Positions 9,147-18,032 of a DNA stretch of 64,000 nt are shown one piece after another (position 1 is the first letter of the stretch; each line of letters starts with the position of its first letter). Origin of the DNA: Candidatus Endomicrobiellum porotermitis (GTDB lineage: Bacteria > Elusimicrobiota > Endomicrobiia > Endomicrobiales > Endomicrobiaceae). The stretch is from assembly GCA_031289055.1 (NCBI GenBank), contig JAITQE010000026.1:37887-101886 (forward strand), given 5' to 3'. The notes beneath the pieces were generated by a model, which saw only the letters and a list, made by a program, of their open reading frames with translations, did no database searches and had not been told where the DNA came from. The translations under genes were made by a program, and so were the position numbers.

Positions 9147-9692
9147 ATGAAAAAGATAGTAAGTTTAGTAATGGCGTTAACATTGTTATGTTCGCCGCTG
9201 GAAAGAGTTTTTGCTGCGGTTACGACGGGAACGGGAATAATTAATTCAGAAAAAGCGAAAGAGTTTCAAGTTCAAGATTTTCATAGTCTGAGTCTGATAG
9301 CAGAAAACAAAAAGTGTGAAGAAGAGGCTAAAAAGAAAAAAGAAATGGAAAATGAAAGTTGGGGTGATTGGTTCGGAAAAAATAAGTCCACGGTGATTAA
9401 AACTGTATTTTGTATTGAGGGGGTGTCGATCTTAATGAGTTCTTATGCAGGGTTTAATTCTGGATGTTTAGAATATAACTTGCATATTGATCAAATGATA
9501 GAAGAAGAACTCGAAGTACGACCTCATCATCAAAATAATCAAATAGGGTGGGGTATAAGATTAAGATCCATGGTCGCAAATTGGGCAATGGACATGGTGT
9601 TGGATACAGCATGGGCTTATGTGAAAAATTTTGTGACTAAAACAGGAACAATAGTAGCAGCAGTAACTACAGTAAGGAACTGGTTAGTATAG
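9147..9692 (+). CDS. Secreted/membrane protein (tandem secreted cluster, gene 3)
   Basis: Signal MKKIVSLVMALTLLCSPLERVFA; mature hydrophobic segment FCIEGVSILMSSYAGF. Confidence 0.65.
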   Translation: MKKIVSLVMALTLLCSPLERVFAAVTTGTGIINSEKAKEFQVQDFHSLSLIAENKKCEEEAKKKKEMENESWGDWFGKNKSTVIKTVFCIEGVSILMSSYAGFNSGCLEYNLHIDQMIEEELEVRPHHQNNQIGWGIRLRSMVANWAMDMVLDTAWAYVKNFVTKTGTIVAAVTTVRNWLV

Positions 9693-9754
9693 CGTAGCGA
9701 ACTTGTTTGGAAGTAATATTAGCTTTATCTACCATAAGAGGAGGAAGAAGATAT

Positions 9755-10156
9755 ATGAAAAGCATGTTAAGTTTGGTAATAGCGTTAGCGTTGTTATGTT
9801 CGCCGCTGGAAGGAGTTTTTGCGCAAGAACAAGAAAATAAGACTTTTTTTGAAAGACATACAATAACGTGTCTTTTTGGTTGCGTTGTTGTCCTAGTTGC
9901 TCCAAATGTATTAGCTTTTTATACTTTTAAGTCCCGAGGCTGGATTTATGCAGCGAGTACTGAACAGGGTAGAGCGAAGGAAGGTCGTCTCGCCGAGATA
10001 CGCGAGACGAGACGGGCGAGAGAGCTAAGAGAGCGACAACTCGAGGAGGTAGCGGCGAGGAGAAGCACAGTACTAAAAAGAGTGGCAACGGCGGGAGTAG
10101 GAGTGCTGGGATTGATTGGAGGAGGAATTTATTATCTGACGGGGGGAATTCGTTGA
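9755..10156 (+). CDS. Secreted/membrane protein (tandem secreted cluster, gene 4)
   Basis: ATG at 9755 after RBS AAGAGGAGGAAG; signal MKSMLSLVIALALLCSPLEGVFA nearly identical to gene 3; two further hydrophobic segments. Confidence 0.65.
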   Translation: MKSMLSLVIALALLCSPLEGVFAQEQENKTFFERHTITCLFGCVVVLVAPNVLAFYTFKSRGWIYAASTEQGRAKEGRLAEIRETRRARELRERQLEEVAARRSTVLKRVATAGVGVLGLIGGGIYYLTGGIR

Positions 10157-10188
10157 CTGACAGGATTTTTACGCTCCTTTTAAAAAAC

Positions 10189-10219
10189 TGTGAAGAAGTC
10201 TTTTTAAGACTTCTTCACA
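10189..10219 (-). terminator. Perfect 14-bp inverted repeat, 3-nt loop, T-rich tail on the minus strand
   Basis: tgtgaagaagtctt ttt aagacttcttcaca; minus-strand continuation gttttttaaaa. Confidence 0.45.
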
Positions 10220-10440
10220 AGCAAATTGACGTTTTGTTAAACTAAAGTCTTGCGTGTTTACAATAATCATAACAGGAAGTTTGTCGCCTTTAATAAAATT
10301 TAAAATCCTCTCTGTATTTCCATTTTACCACACCGCAAAAAGAAACTCCTTTATCCGTTTCTTTGCGCCGCTGCCGCTGCGAGTCGTCGTCGTTCATTCA
10401 GTATCTCAGCGAGAATTCTATCTTAAGTTTTAGGATACGT

Positions 10441-11028
10441 TCAACCCCAACAATTTAGAAATTTCCCGACGTCAGTTTGAAGATTGTCAAACCCTCGCTT
10501 GTTTTTTGCGCTTACAGCAAATGTATTAGATTCGCCTATGCCGAAGTATTGTACGACTTTATTTTGTATTTCGTCTTGCGAAATATCTCTTGGCAGTTTA
10601 TCGCACTTATTAGCAACAATTTTAAAAGAAATATTATGTTCGTCTAGCCAATATGCCATATTAAAATCTAATTCTGTCGGACCGACAAAAGCGTCTATAA
10701 TTATATAAACCCTCTTCTTGCTTTTTCTTAAGATTATACAATCTTCTATCATTCTGTTCCAGAGGTTTTTCTCTTGAGGGTCTACTCTTGCAAAACCATA
10801 TCCCGGCAAATCTATTATCCACTTTTTCATGGCTGCGCTATAAATATTTATGCTTCTAGTGCGTCCCGGAGTTTTTGAAGTTCTAGCCAAATTTTTTTGG
10901 GAACACAAAGCGTTTATAACGCTGCTTTTACCTACGTTAGACCTGCCGGATAAAATAACCTCAGCCATACTTTGCGGAAGCAGTTTGGCGTTTGATTCTG
11001 CTCTAAAAAATACCGTCTTTTCAAGCAT
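10441..11028 (-). CDS. engB: Ribosome biogenesis GTP-binding protein YsxC/EngB
   Basis: GRSNVGKSSVINAL, TSKTPGRTRSIN, DLPGYGFA, NKCDKL. Confidence 0.95.
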   Translation of the reverse strand: MLEKTVFFRAESNAKLLPQSMAEVILSGRSNVGKSSVINALCSQKNLARTSKTPGRTRSINIYSAAMKKWIIDLPGYGFARVDPQEKNLWNRMIEDCIILRKSKKRVYIIIDAFVGPTELDFNMAYWLDEHNISFKIVANKCDKLPRDISQDEIQNKVVQYFGIGESNTFAVSAKNKRGFDNLQTDVGKFLNCWG

Positions 11029-11029
11029 T

Positions 11030-11740
11030 TTAATTTCTCATCCTCAACAAAAGCCTTAGTATTTCAAGATAAAGCCAAACAAGCGTTACCATTAAAGCAA
11101 AAGAGCCGTACCATTCCATATATTTGGGCGCTCCGCGCTGCGCGCCGCGTTCAATTAAGTCAAAATCTATAATGAGATTTAAAGCGGCAACGGCAACTAT
11201 TATAAGACTAACTACCATGCCAAGACTAGAAGAATCTGCCAAAAATCTAAATCCCCTTGCGCCGAAAGCGCTCATAAGCAAATCTATAAGATATGCTAAA
11301 GCTATTGCAAAAGTTGAAAGTATAACGACTTTTTTAAACCTTGGCGTGGCTTTAAGCATACCGGTTTTATAAGCGGCAAGCATACAAAACAAAACGCACG
11401 TTGTTAAAAGAACAGCGCTTATGACAATGCCGGGGTGCGATTTCTCAAAATAAACGGAAATTACTCCCAAAACAAGTCCCTCGCAAACAGCGTATATTGG
11501 CGATAAAAACGGCGATAAAGCCATTTTAAAAGCAGTGATTATTGCCAAAACAAAAGCTCCCAGCAATATTGGAACAACTAGCGGCATTATAATGGCAGGG
11601 TGAGTCCAAGAATAAAATGCGCCGGCTGCAAGCAAAACCCACAAAATTATACTCTTGTTTATGGTCCCGGACGTCGTCATAACGTCTGCGTTCCTGACAG
11701 GCGTTTGAAAAGCGCTGTCCTTTAAAAGCGGATTACTCAT
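11030..11740 (-). CDS. Bax inhibitor-1/YccA family membrane protein
   Basis: Seven-TM pattern, SPIYAVCEGLVLGVISVYFE, IIDFDLIERGAQRGAPKYMEWYG. Confidence 0.88.
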   Translation of the reverse strand: MSNPLLKDSAFQTPVRNADVMTTSGTINKSIILWVLLAAGAFYSWTHPAIIMPLVVPILLGAFVLAIITAFKMALSPFLSPIYAVCEGLVLGVISVYFEKSHPGIVISAVLLTTCVLFCMLAAYKTGMLKATPRFKKVVILSTFAIALAYLIDLLMSAFGARGFRFLADSSSLGMVVSLIIVAVAALNLIIDFDLIERGAQRGAPKYMEWYGSFALMVTLVWLYLEILRLLLRMRN

Positions 11741-11742
11741 AA

Positions 11743-12180
11743 CTATCCTCCAATAATTTTATCGTAAGCTAATTTTATAATTTTCTTTTGATTGTCAAAA
11801 GAAAGAAGCTCTTTGGCTTTTTTTATATCCGCCCATTCTAGTTTTAGTATTTCATTCTCATCAAAACTCAAAGCGTCTTCTAAAGCCGTAGCAAGAAAGT
11901 AAACCGAACGCTTTTCAACCAAGCGTCTTTTGGTTTTATTTATGGCGTCGGCGATTAGATAGACGTCTTCTTGTCTGAAATTTTCAATAAATTTAACTTT
12001 TTTTATTCCCGTTTCTTCAAAAATTTCTCTGGTTGCGGTTTCAGTTTCGCTCTCGCCGTTTTCAACATGTCCTTTTGGAAAACCCCACATAGCGCTTCTC
12101 TTAGAATTGACGAGTAAAAAAACAGGCGCGCCCTTTTGCATCTTATAAACTACGGCCCCGCAGGAAGTTTCTTTGAGCAT
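11743..12180 (-). CDS. NUDIX hydrolase
   Basis: GHVENGESETETATREIFEETGI Nudix box. Confidence 0.93.
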   Translation of the reverse strand: MLKETSCGAVVYKMQKGAPVFLLVNSKRSAMWGFPKGHVENGESETETATREIFEETGIKKVKFIENFRQEDVYLIADAINKTKRRLVEKRSVYFLATALEDALSFDENEILKLEWADIKKAKELLSFDNQKKIIKLAYDKIIGG

Positions 12181-13926
12181 TTATCCTTCTTGTTTCGTAA
12201 ACAATTCAATCTCTTTTAAAATTGACTTACTGTCTTCTAGTTTTAAAACTTTATCAGCCATAGCGTTACAATCCGCAAAGGAAATACTTCTTATTATTTT
12301 TTTAATCGGCGCAATTTGCATCGGCGACACGCTGAATTCATCAAGCCCCATACCTAAAATAATAGGTGTAAATTTTGGATCGCCAGCCATTTCTCCGCAC
12401 ATGGCGACTTTTATTCCAGCTTTATGCCCTTCGTCAACAATACGTTTTATAAACCTCAAAATTGCCGGATGCATAGGGTCGTATAAATATGCGACATTTT
12501 CGTTAACTCTGTCCACCGCCAGCGTATATTGTATCAAATCATTGGTTCCTATTGATACAAAATCCACTTCTTTCGCTATGGAATCAATCACCGCCACAGC
12601 CGACGGCACTTCTATCATGGCTCCAACTTCCATATTTTCATCAAACTTTATGTTTTCTTTTCCTAAATCTTCCTTTACTTTGTCAAGAATAGCATTTGCC
12701 GCCCTTAACTCTTCAAGCCCTGAAATCATTGGATACATCAATTTTACTTTTCCTAAAACAGAGGACCTTAAGATAGCTCTCAACTGGCTTACAAATATTT
12801 CTGGATACTTAAGACACAATCTTATGGCTCTTAAGCCTAAAAACGGATTAGATTCGCTGCCAAGATTTAACAACCCCATTTTGGCAAGTTTGTCGCCGCC
12901 CAAGTCAAACGTCCTTATTGTCGCGGCATAAGGCAGCATTTGCTGCGCTACTTTAGAATATATATCAAAATGTTCCTGTTCCGTAGGAATAGAATCGCGA
13001 TTTAAATATATTACTTCCGTTCTGTAGAGACCTACGCCCGACGCTCCGTTATTCAAAATAATCGGCACTTCATCAAAATGATCAATATTGGCAAAAACAA
13101 AAACTTCATGTTTATCTGCAGTTTCCGCAGTTAAACTTTTAAGCTTTTTGGATTCTTTTGCGTCTGCCAATTGCAAAATATATTTATTTTTGTAATGTAG
13201 TAGTGTTTTTTGAGAAGGATTTAATATAACTTCGACTTTATCGCCGTCAACTATTATTTCTTCGCCAGTTTTAACAAGCGAAGATATATTTTTAAGCCCT
13301 AGTACGGCGGGCATGGCAAGACCTTGAGCGATAATTGCCGTATGGGAAGTCTTGCCGCCTATATCCGTAGCGAAGCCTGAAATCTTCTTCCCTCTTACAG
13401 ATACGGTGTCGGCCGGAGTCAAATTGTGCGCGATGATAATAGAACCTTCGTCTAGTTTTGCAAGATTTTTTTCTTTCTTGCCAAGAAGATTTGTAAGAAT
13501 TTTCTTGCCTACAGCTTGAATATCAACTTTTCTTTCTTTAAAAAAATCGTCGTCCATATTCTCAAAAGAACGAACAATCTTATAAAGAACTTTAAAAAGA
13601 GCATATTCGGCATTGACTCCGTCGTTGATAAGTTTATACACGTCTTCTCTTAACGTAGGATCATCTAAAATCAAAATATGTACATTTGCTATATCGGCAT
13701 AATTTTTTCCGAGGACGTCGTTAATTTTACCGTACGCAACCTTGAATTCGCTTCTACTTTTCTCTATAGCCTCGTCAAAACGTTTTCTTTCAGCTTCTCT
13801 AAAAGATTTGGGAATTTCTTTGCGAACGAAATGAAAATCTTCTTCTTCAAGAAGAAAAACTTTCCCTATGGCAATACCCGGAGCTGCGGCAATTCCTTTT
13901 AAAATTATATCTTTATCAACGAACAT
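12181..13926 (-). CDS. ptsI: Phosphoenolpyruvate-protein phosphotransferase (EI)
   Basis: GGKTSHTAIIAQGLAMPAVLG, GVGLYRTEVIYL, MCGEMAGDPKFTPIILGMGLDEFSVSP. Confidence 0.96.
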   Translation of the reverse strand: MFVDKDIILKGIAAAPGIAIGKVFLLEEEDFHFVRKEIPKSFREAERKRFDEAIEKSRSEFKVAYGKINDVLGKNYADIANVHILILDDPTLREDVYKLINDGVNAEYALFKVLYKIVRSFENMDDDFFKERKVDIQAVGKKILTNLLGKKEKNLAKLDEGSIIIAHNLTPADTVSVRGKKISGFATDIGGKTSHTAIIAQGLAMPAVLGLKNISSLVKTGEEIIVDGDKVEVILNPSQKTLLHYKNKYILQLADAKESKKLKSLTAETADKHEVFVFANIDHFDEVPIILNNGASGVGLYRTEVIYLNRDSIPTEQEHFDIYSKVAQQMLPYAATIRTFDLGGDKLAKMGLLNLGSESNPFLGLRAIRLCLKYPEIFVSQLRAILRSSVLGKVKLMYPMISGLEELRAANAILDKVKEDLGKENIKFDENMEVGAMIEVPSAVAVIDSIAKEVDFVSIGTNDLIQYTLAVDRVNENVAYLYDPMHPAILRFIKRIVDEGHKAGIKVAMCGEMAGDPKFTPIILGMGLDEFSVSPMQIAPIKKIIRSISFADCNAMADKVLKLEDSKSILKEIELFTKQEG

Positions 13927-13934
13927 GAACGCTC

Positions 13935-14198
13935 CTATTCGCTAAATTTTGAATTGAACAAACTTTCTATGGCGGCGATAGTCTCGCCTTCGTCAGGACC
14001 GTCTACGACGAATTTTAATTCGCTTCCGCAAGCGGCGGCTAACGCCATAACGCCCATTACGCTCTTAGCGTCAACCTCAAAATCATCTTTTAAAATTTTA
14101 ACGCCTGATTGATATTTATTTAGAGTCTGCACGAGAGTCGCCGCAGGTCTTGCATGTAGCCCTGACTTGTTTGAAACAACTATAATCTTTTCTTTCAT
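13935..14198 (-). CDS. ptsH: Phosphocarrier protein HPr
   Basis: NKSGLHARPAATLVQ and AKSVMGVMALAA (HPrK site). Confidence 0.95.
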   Translation of the reverse strand: MKEKIIVVSNKSGLHARPAATLVQTLNKYQSGVKILKDDFEVDAKSVMGVMALAAACGSELKFVVDGPDEGETIAAIESLFNSKFSE

Positions 14199-14201
14199 TT
14201 T

Positions 14202-14972
14202 TTATATTCCTAAAACAGACATTATTATACATATAGCTAAAACAGAAAACATAGAAAATAAAGGTCCAAATTTATTAGACGCAAAAAACGATAATAAGAA
14301 AATCGCTATATATGCGAGTAAGTCAATATCGCCTGAATTAAAAAGCCTGCCTTCGCTGCTAAAACCAAAAACAGCCAAATATAGAGAAAAAGCCGCCATA
14401 GCCATTACAAAAACTCCAAAACGAACAGAATCTGACGTTGATTTAAAACGAGCCAAAATTTTCATACTATTGGAAGAATACTTAAAACCTTCGTATAGAA
14501 AACGAATCCTAGTTTTCAACTGCAAGAAATTGTAAAGCGATATGAAAATAATTGGCGCTAAAATAATATATTCTGATCGTCTCTTGGCAAACATAACCAT
14601 TATAAACATGCTTAAAAATGACAACATCGGTCTAAGTTCTCCATAGAAAAAGGGATCGCCTATCGCTGCAAGAGGACCTGCCATATTGCTTTTAACTCTG
14701 TTCATATTGCGTATTGTCTCTTTGCGATTAGCTGGCTCCATTTTAGCTATTTTTTTCTCCATATTGGCAACTATTCCCACTATTATGCCAACCATATACG
14801 GTTGAGAATTAAAGTATCCTACGTGCCTTAAAAGAGCTTCTTTTTTTTCTTTTTCTACAGCGTAAAGTCTGTCAAAAAACGGTCTTAATATGAAAACAAA
14901 ACCTATATTTTGCATTCGCTCGTAATTCCACAATGCCTGCAGAAAAAAACTTCTTATGAAAAGTTTAATCAT
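14202..14972 (-). CDS. PTS mannose/fructose/sorbose-type IID component
   Basis: SFFLQALWNYERMQNIGFVFILRPFF; GPLAAIGDPFFYGELRPM. Confidence 0.9.
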   Translation of the reverse strand: MIKLFIRSFFLQALWNYERMQNIGFVFILRPFFDRLYAVEKEKKEALLRHVGYFNSQPYMVGIIVGIVANMEKKIAKMEPANRKETIRNMNRVKSNMAGPLAAIGDPFFYGELRPMLSFLSMFIMVMFAKRRSEYIILAPIIFISLYNFLQLKTRIRFLYEGFKYSSNSMKILARFKSTSDSVRFGVFVMAMAAFSLYLAVFGFSSEGRLFNSGDIDLLAYIAIFLLSFFASNKFGPLFSMFSVLAICIIMSVLGI

Positions 14973-15606
14973 TTCCGGAATTCCCCAAAAACAAAACTCT
15001 TATATTGGTCATATTATACGCCACTCCAAAACCTGCCGCTGGAAACAAATACCAAGCCTTTGCCAGCCCGGATAAAACATATTTTGGCAATTCTGCATAA
15101 ATATCGCAAAACAGTTTGCCTCCGATTGCAATAGCAAACAAATAAAACAAAAAAGCTCTTAAGAGAAAGAAAAGTAGTCCTGACCAAATGCCAATTTCTA
15201 TACGCCAAATTTTAGCATCTTTAATACCGTCTTCCACCCAATGCATTATTTTAACGTTAAGCTTCCTTCCCAATATGTCAATCCATCTATACAAATAAGC
15301 AAACGGAATTGCTAAAAGTATGCCTAAAATCGTCGCGTCTTTAAAACCGGGGAAATACGCGCATGTCCAAAAAGTGGATAAAATGCCTATCATTGAAATA
15401 TCTGGAATAACAGCTACTCCCATAGGAACGGTTTTTATCCAAAATAATTCCGATATAATACCTATGCAAAGACCCGTAATTACATCTCCTGCAAAAAAAC
15501 CGATAATCGGAGCGCAAAATATGGGGCGATAAATCATAAACTGTCCGAAAGCCGTTATATCTGCGCTGCAGAAAGCCCCGATAAAAGAAACAAGAAAAAT
15601 ATTCAC
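14965..15606 (-). CDS. PTS mannose/fructose/sorbose-type IIC component
   Basis: Multi-TM; GQFMIYRPIFCAPIIGFFAGDVITGLCIGIISELFWIKTVPMGVAVIPD. Confidence 0.88.
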   Translation of the reverse strand: MNIFLVSFIGAFCSADITAFGQFMIYRPIFCAPIIGFFAGDVITGLCIGIISELFWIKTVPMGVAVIPDISMIGILSTFWTCAYFPGFKDATILGILLAIPFAYLYRWIDILGRKLNVKIMHWVEDGIKDAKIWRIEIGIWSGLLFFLLRAFLFYLFAIAIGGKLFCDIYAELPKYVLSGLAKAWYLFPAAGFGVAYNMTNIRVLFLGNSGND

Positions 15607-15610
15607 GATT

Positions 15611-16185
15611 TTACAATTCCTTTTGTTTCTTTAAATTTGCGCTTGTAGCAAAAGAAAACTTTTTAACTTCGCCATGCTTGATCAAACATTTTACAAGAGG
15701 CAGCACGACAGTTCCTTAATAAGTTTTCTCAAATCCATTGTCTGAATTTGAAACAGTTTCAACAGGATAAACAAAAACTTCGCTTTTTTCAGAAAATTTA
15801 ACCTCTACTTCCATATATCGACATTTTTTAGAACCGAAGAATCATCTCCGCTTTTTGACGTAAAAGCAAAAATCTGTTCCGGAGCAAAACAAATGTCTAA
15901 ATTTTCATTTGAATTATTTTTTATTTCATACTTAGCGTCGTAACCGTTGAGCGTAGGAAATATCATACGAAGAGCATGGCAAATACGCTCTTACGTTTTC
16001 AACCGCGCCGAAAGGGATCAAATAATCATTCCCGCTGGCGTGCGCGTTCCATTTTACCTTTGAATGATTTAACTAATATCCATAAAAGGCTTACATGCCA
16101 TGCGGTAAGCTTTCTCAAAAACCCAACCAAAATTTCCAATAGGCTGATGGTTGTGGGTGCAAAAAATAAATTTAACTTTACTCAC
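15611..16185 (-). pseudogene. Decayed GH57-type 4-alpha-glucanotransferase/amylase with DUF1926-like C-terminus
   Basis: Minus strand: VSKVKFIFCTHNHQPIGNFGWVFEKAYRMACKPFMDIS* then frameshifted blocks NAHASGNDYLIPFGAVENVRAYLP, YDAKYEIKNNSNENLDICFAPEQIFAF, SEKSEVFVYPVETVSNSDNGFEKTY*GTVVLPLVK. Confidence 0.8.
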
Positions 16186-16691
16186 TTGCTCGCCTCGCAA
16201 ACAGTTCGGTATTCTTTTTCAAGCATATGGGTAATATCCGTTTTTTCATCGTCCGGGAGAACTCTACTCTCTATTTCAATTCCTTTGGAATATATTTGAT
16301 GCAAACTCTTAATGTCTTCATCATTGACGCATATGTTCTCCATTAACTGTTTTTTTCCCGTTATAAAATGCATTCCGCCAATATTTAAAGACTTGATTTT
16401 TAAACCTCTTTCCATCATATGCGCGACATCCGACGGATGCGTGGCTAAAATCATAATATTTTCTTTATCGTATTCTCCGTCAATTAGCGAAGCTGTCGCA
16501 TCTTTAAGAGTCTTCACGTCAAGCCTTATAGAAGTCGGCAGAGCCAACTTCATAAGAGTCTGTTGCATTTTATCGTTTGCGGCTGAATCCGAAATAACTA
16601 AAACAGCGTCTACATCGAGCGCTTTAAGCCAACCTTGAACTATTTGCCCATGCACCAATCTGTCGTCTATTCTGATCACGACTATAGCCAT
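16182..16691 (-). CDS. PTS mannose/fructose/sorbose-type IIB component
   Basis: IVVIRIDDRLVHGQIVQGWLKAL, NIGGMHF. Confidence 0.93.
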   Translation of the reverse strand: MAIVVIRIDDRLVHGQIVQGWLKALDVDAVLVISDSAANDKMQQTLMKLALPTSIRLDVKTLKDATASLIDGEYDKENIMILATHPSDVAHMMERGLKIKSLNIGGMHFITGKKQLMENICVNDEDIKSLHQIYSKGIEIESRVLPDDEKTDITHMLEKEYRTVCEASK

Positions 16692-17125
16692 TAAGGGATC
16701 CCTTTATAAATTGACGCTTGATGCGCTTCTTCTAATGCCAGTCTTATGTTTGATATGCTTTTTTGCCCTTTAATCAACGCCTTGTCAGCAAGTTCAGACA
16801 AATTTGCATGCGTTTTGCTTAACATTACCGCAGACAGTATCATCGGAAGATTTACGCCAGAAATAACTTCAACTTTTAAATCCGCGCATGCGCGCATCGC
16901 AGCGTTGCAAGGAGTGCCTCCAAACATATCGGCAAGAATCAAAACGCCGTCTTTATCGCTTACGTCTCTCAAAAGAGAGATGATACGCAAACGCATCTGT
17001 TCCAAACTATCGCTTGAACTGCGTTCAACAAAATAAAGATTAGATTGATTGCCAGATATAGCCGCGGCGACATTTACAAACTCAGAGGCTAAACCGCCAT
17101 GAGCTGCCACGATAATCTTAATCAT
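16691..17125 (-). CDS. PTS mannose/fructose-type IIA component
   Basis: IIVAAHGGLASEFVNVA, GVLILADMFGGTPCNAAMR. Confidence 0.92.
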   Translation of the reverse strand: MIKIIVAAHGGLASEFVNVAAAISGNQSNLYFVERSSSDSLEQMRLRIISLLRDVSDKDGVLILADMFGGTPCNAAMRACADLKVEVISGVNLPMILSAVMLSKTHANLSELADKALIKGQKSISNIRLALEEAHQASIYKGIP

Positions 17126-17143
17126 TTTCCCATCTTAGAAGTT

Positions 17144-18028
17144 TTAGCAATTAATCCCCCCCCCATTATTATAACACCTTAAAATATCTCTGTGGTTAAG
17201 CTTTACTTTATATTTTCTACTTTTCAAAAAAGCCGCCAGTTTTTCAGCGGTAAAAACAGATCTGTGTCGCCCGCCGGTACAACCTATTGCGACGGTTAAA
17301 TAACTTTTCCCCTCTCTTATATAGCCCGGAAGAGTAATTCCTATAAGTTTTGAAAATGCATCAAAAAATATTTTGAATTCTTCCTGTTTTTCTATGTATT
17401 TTTGAACAGATTTGTCACGTCCTGTCTTATATTTTAACTCGTGTACGTAATTAGGATTTGTTATAAAGCGCACATCGTAAACTATGTCGGCATCGTTTGG
17501 AATACCGTATTTATAGCCGAAAGATATAACTGAAATGTTTAAATATTGTTTTCCGGATCGGCAAATATTGGCAAGGATTGAAATTACTTTTTTTAACTCT
17601 CCTATAGTAAGATCGGAAGTATCAACAACCTCGTCGGCAACTCTAAAGATAGTGTTCAAGATCTTTCTTTCATGCTCTATTCCTTCAGAGACCGATTTGC
17701 CGCTAGGGTGCCGTCGGCGCGTTTCTGAATAACGTTTTAGAATAATATCGTTGGCGGCGTTAAAAAAAATAATCTTATAACTAACTTTTTTATTTTTTAG
17801 AACCGTAAGGAAATTCTTAAACCATGAAAGACATTCTCCTGACCGGGAATCTATGCTTATCGCAATGTTTTTATATTTTTGGGAATCTTTTATGCAGATG
17901 TCTATAAAATCAACTATCATCTGAACAGGCATATTGTCAACGCAAACAAACCCAAAATCTTCAAAGATTTTGAGCGCTTGACTCTTACCCGCTCCCGACA
18001 TGCCTGAAATTATATATAATCTGTTCAT
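17144..18028 (-). CDS. rapZ: RNase adapter protein RapZ / YvcJ family nucleotide-binding protein
   Basis: IISGMSGAGKSQALKIFEDFGFVCVDNMP; SFGYKYGIPNDADIVYDVRFITNP; VAIGCTGGRHRSV. Confidence 0.95.
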   Translation of the reverse strand: MNRLYIISGMSGAGKSQALKIFEDFGFVCVDNMPVQMIVDFIDICIKDSQKYKNIAISIDSRSGECLSWFKNFLTVLKNKKVSYKIIFFNAANDIILKRYSETRRRHPSGKSVSEGIEHERKILNTIFRVADEVVDTSDLTIGELKKVISILANICRSGKQYLNISVISFGYKYGIPNDADIVYDVRFITNPNYVHELKYKTGRDKSVQKYIEKQEEFKIFFDAFSKLIGITLPGYIREGKSYLTVAIGCTGGRHRSVFTAEKLAAFLKSRKYKVKLNHRDILRCYNNGGGINC

Positions 18029-18032
18029 GGCT

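Noticed and set aside
13678-13902. Plus-strand ORF inside ptsI
   Set aside because: Antisense to a well-supported gene
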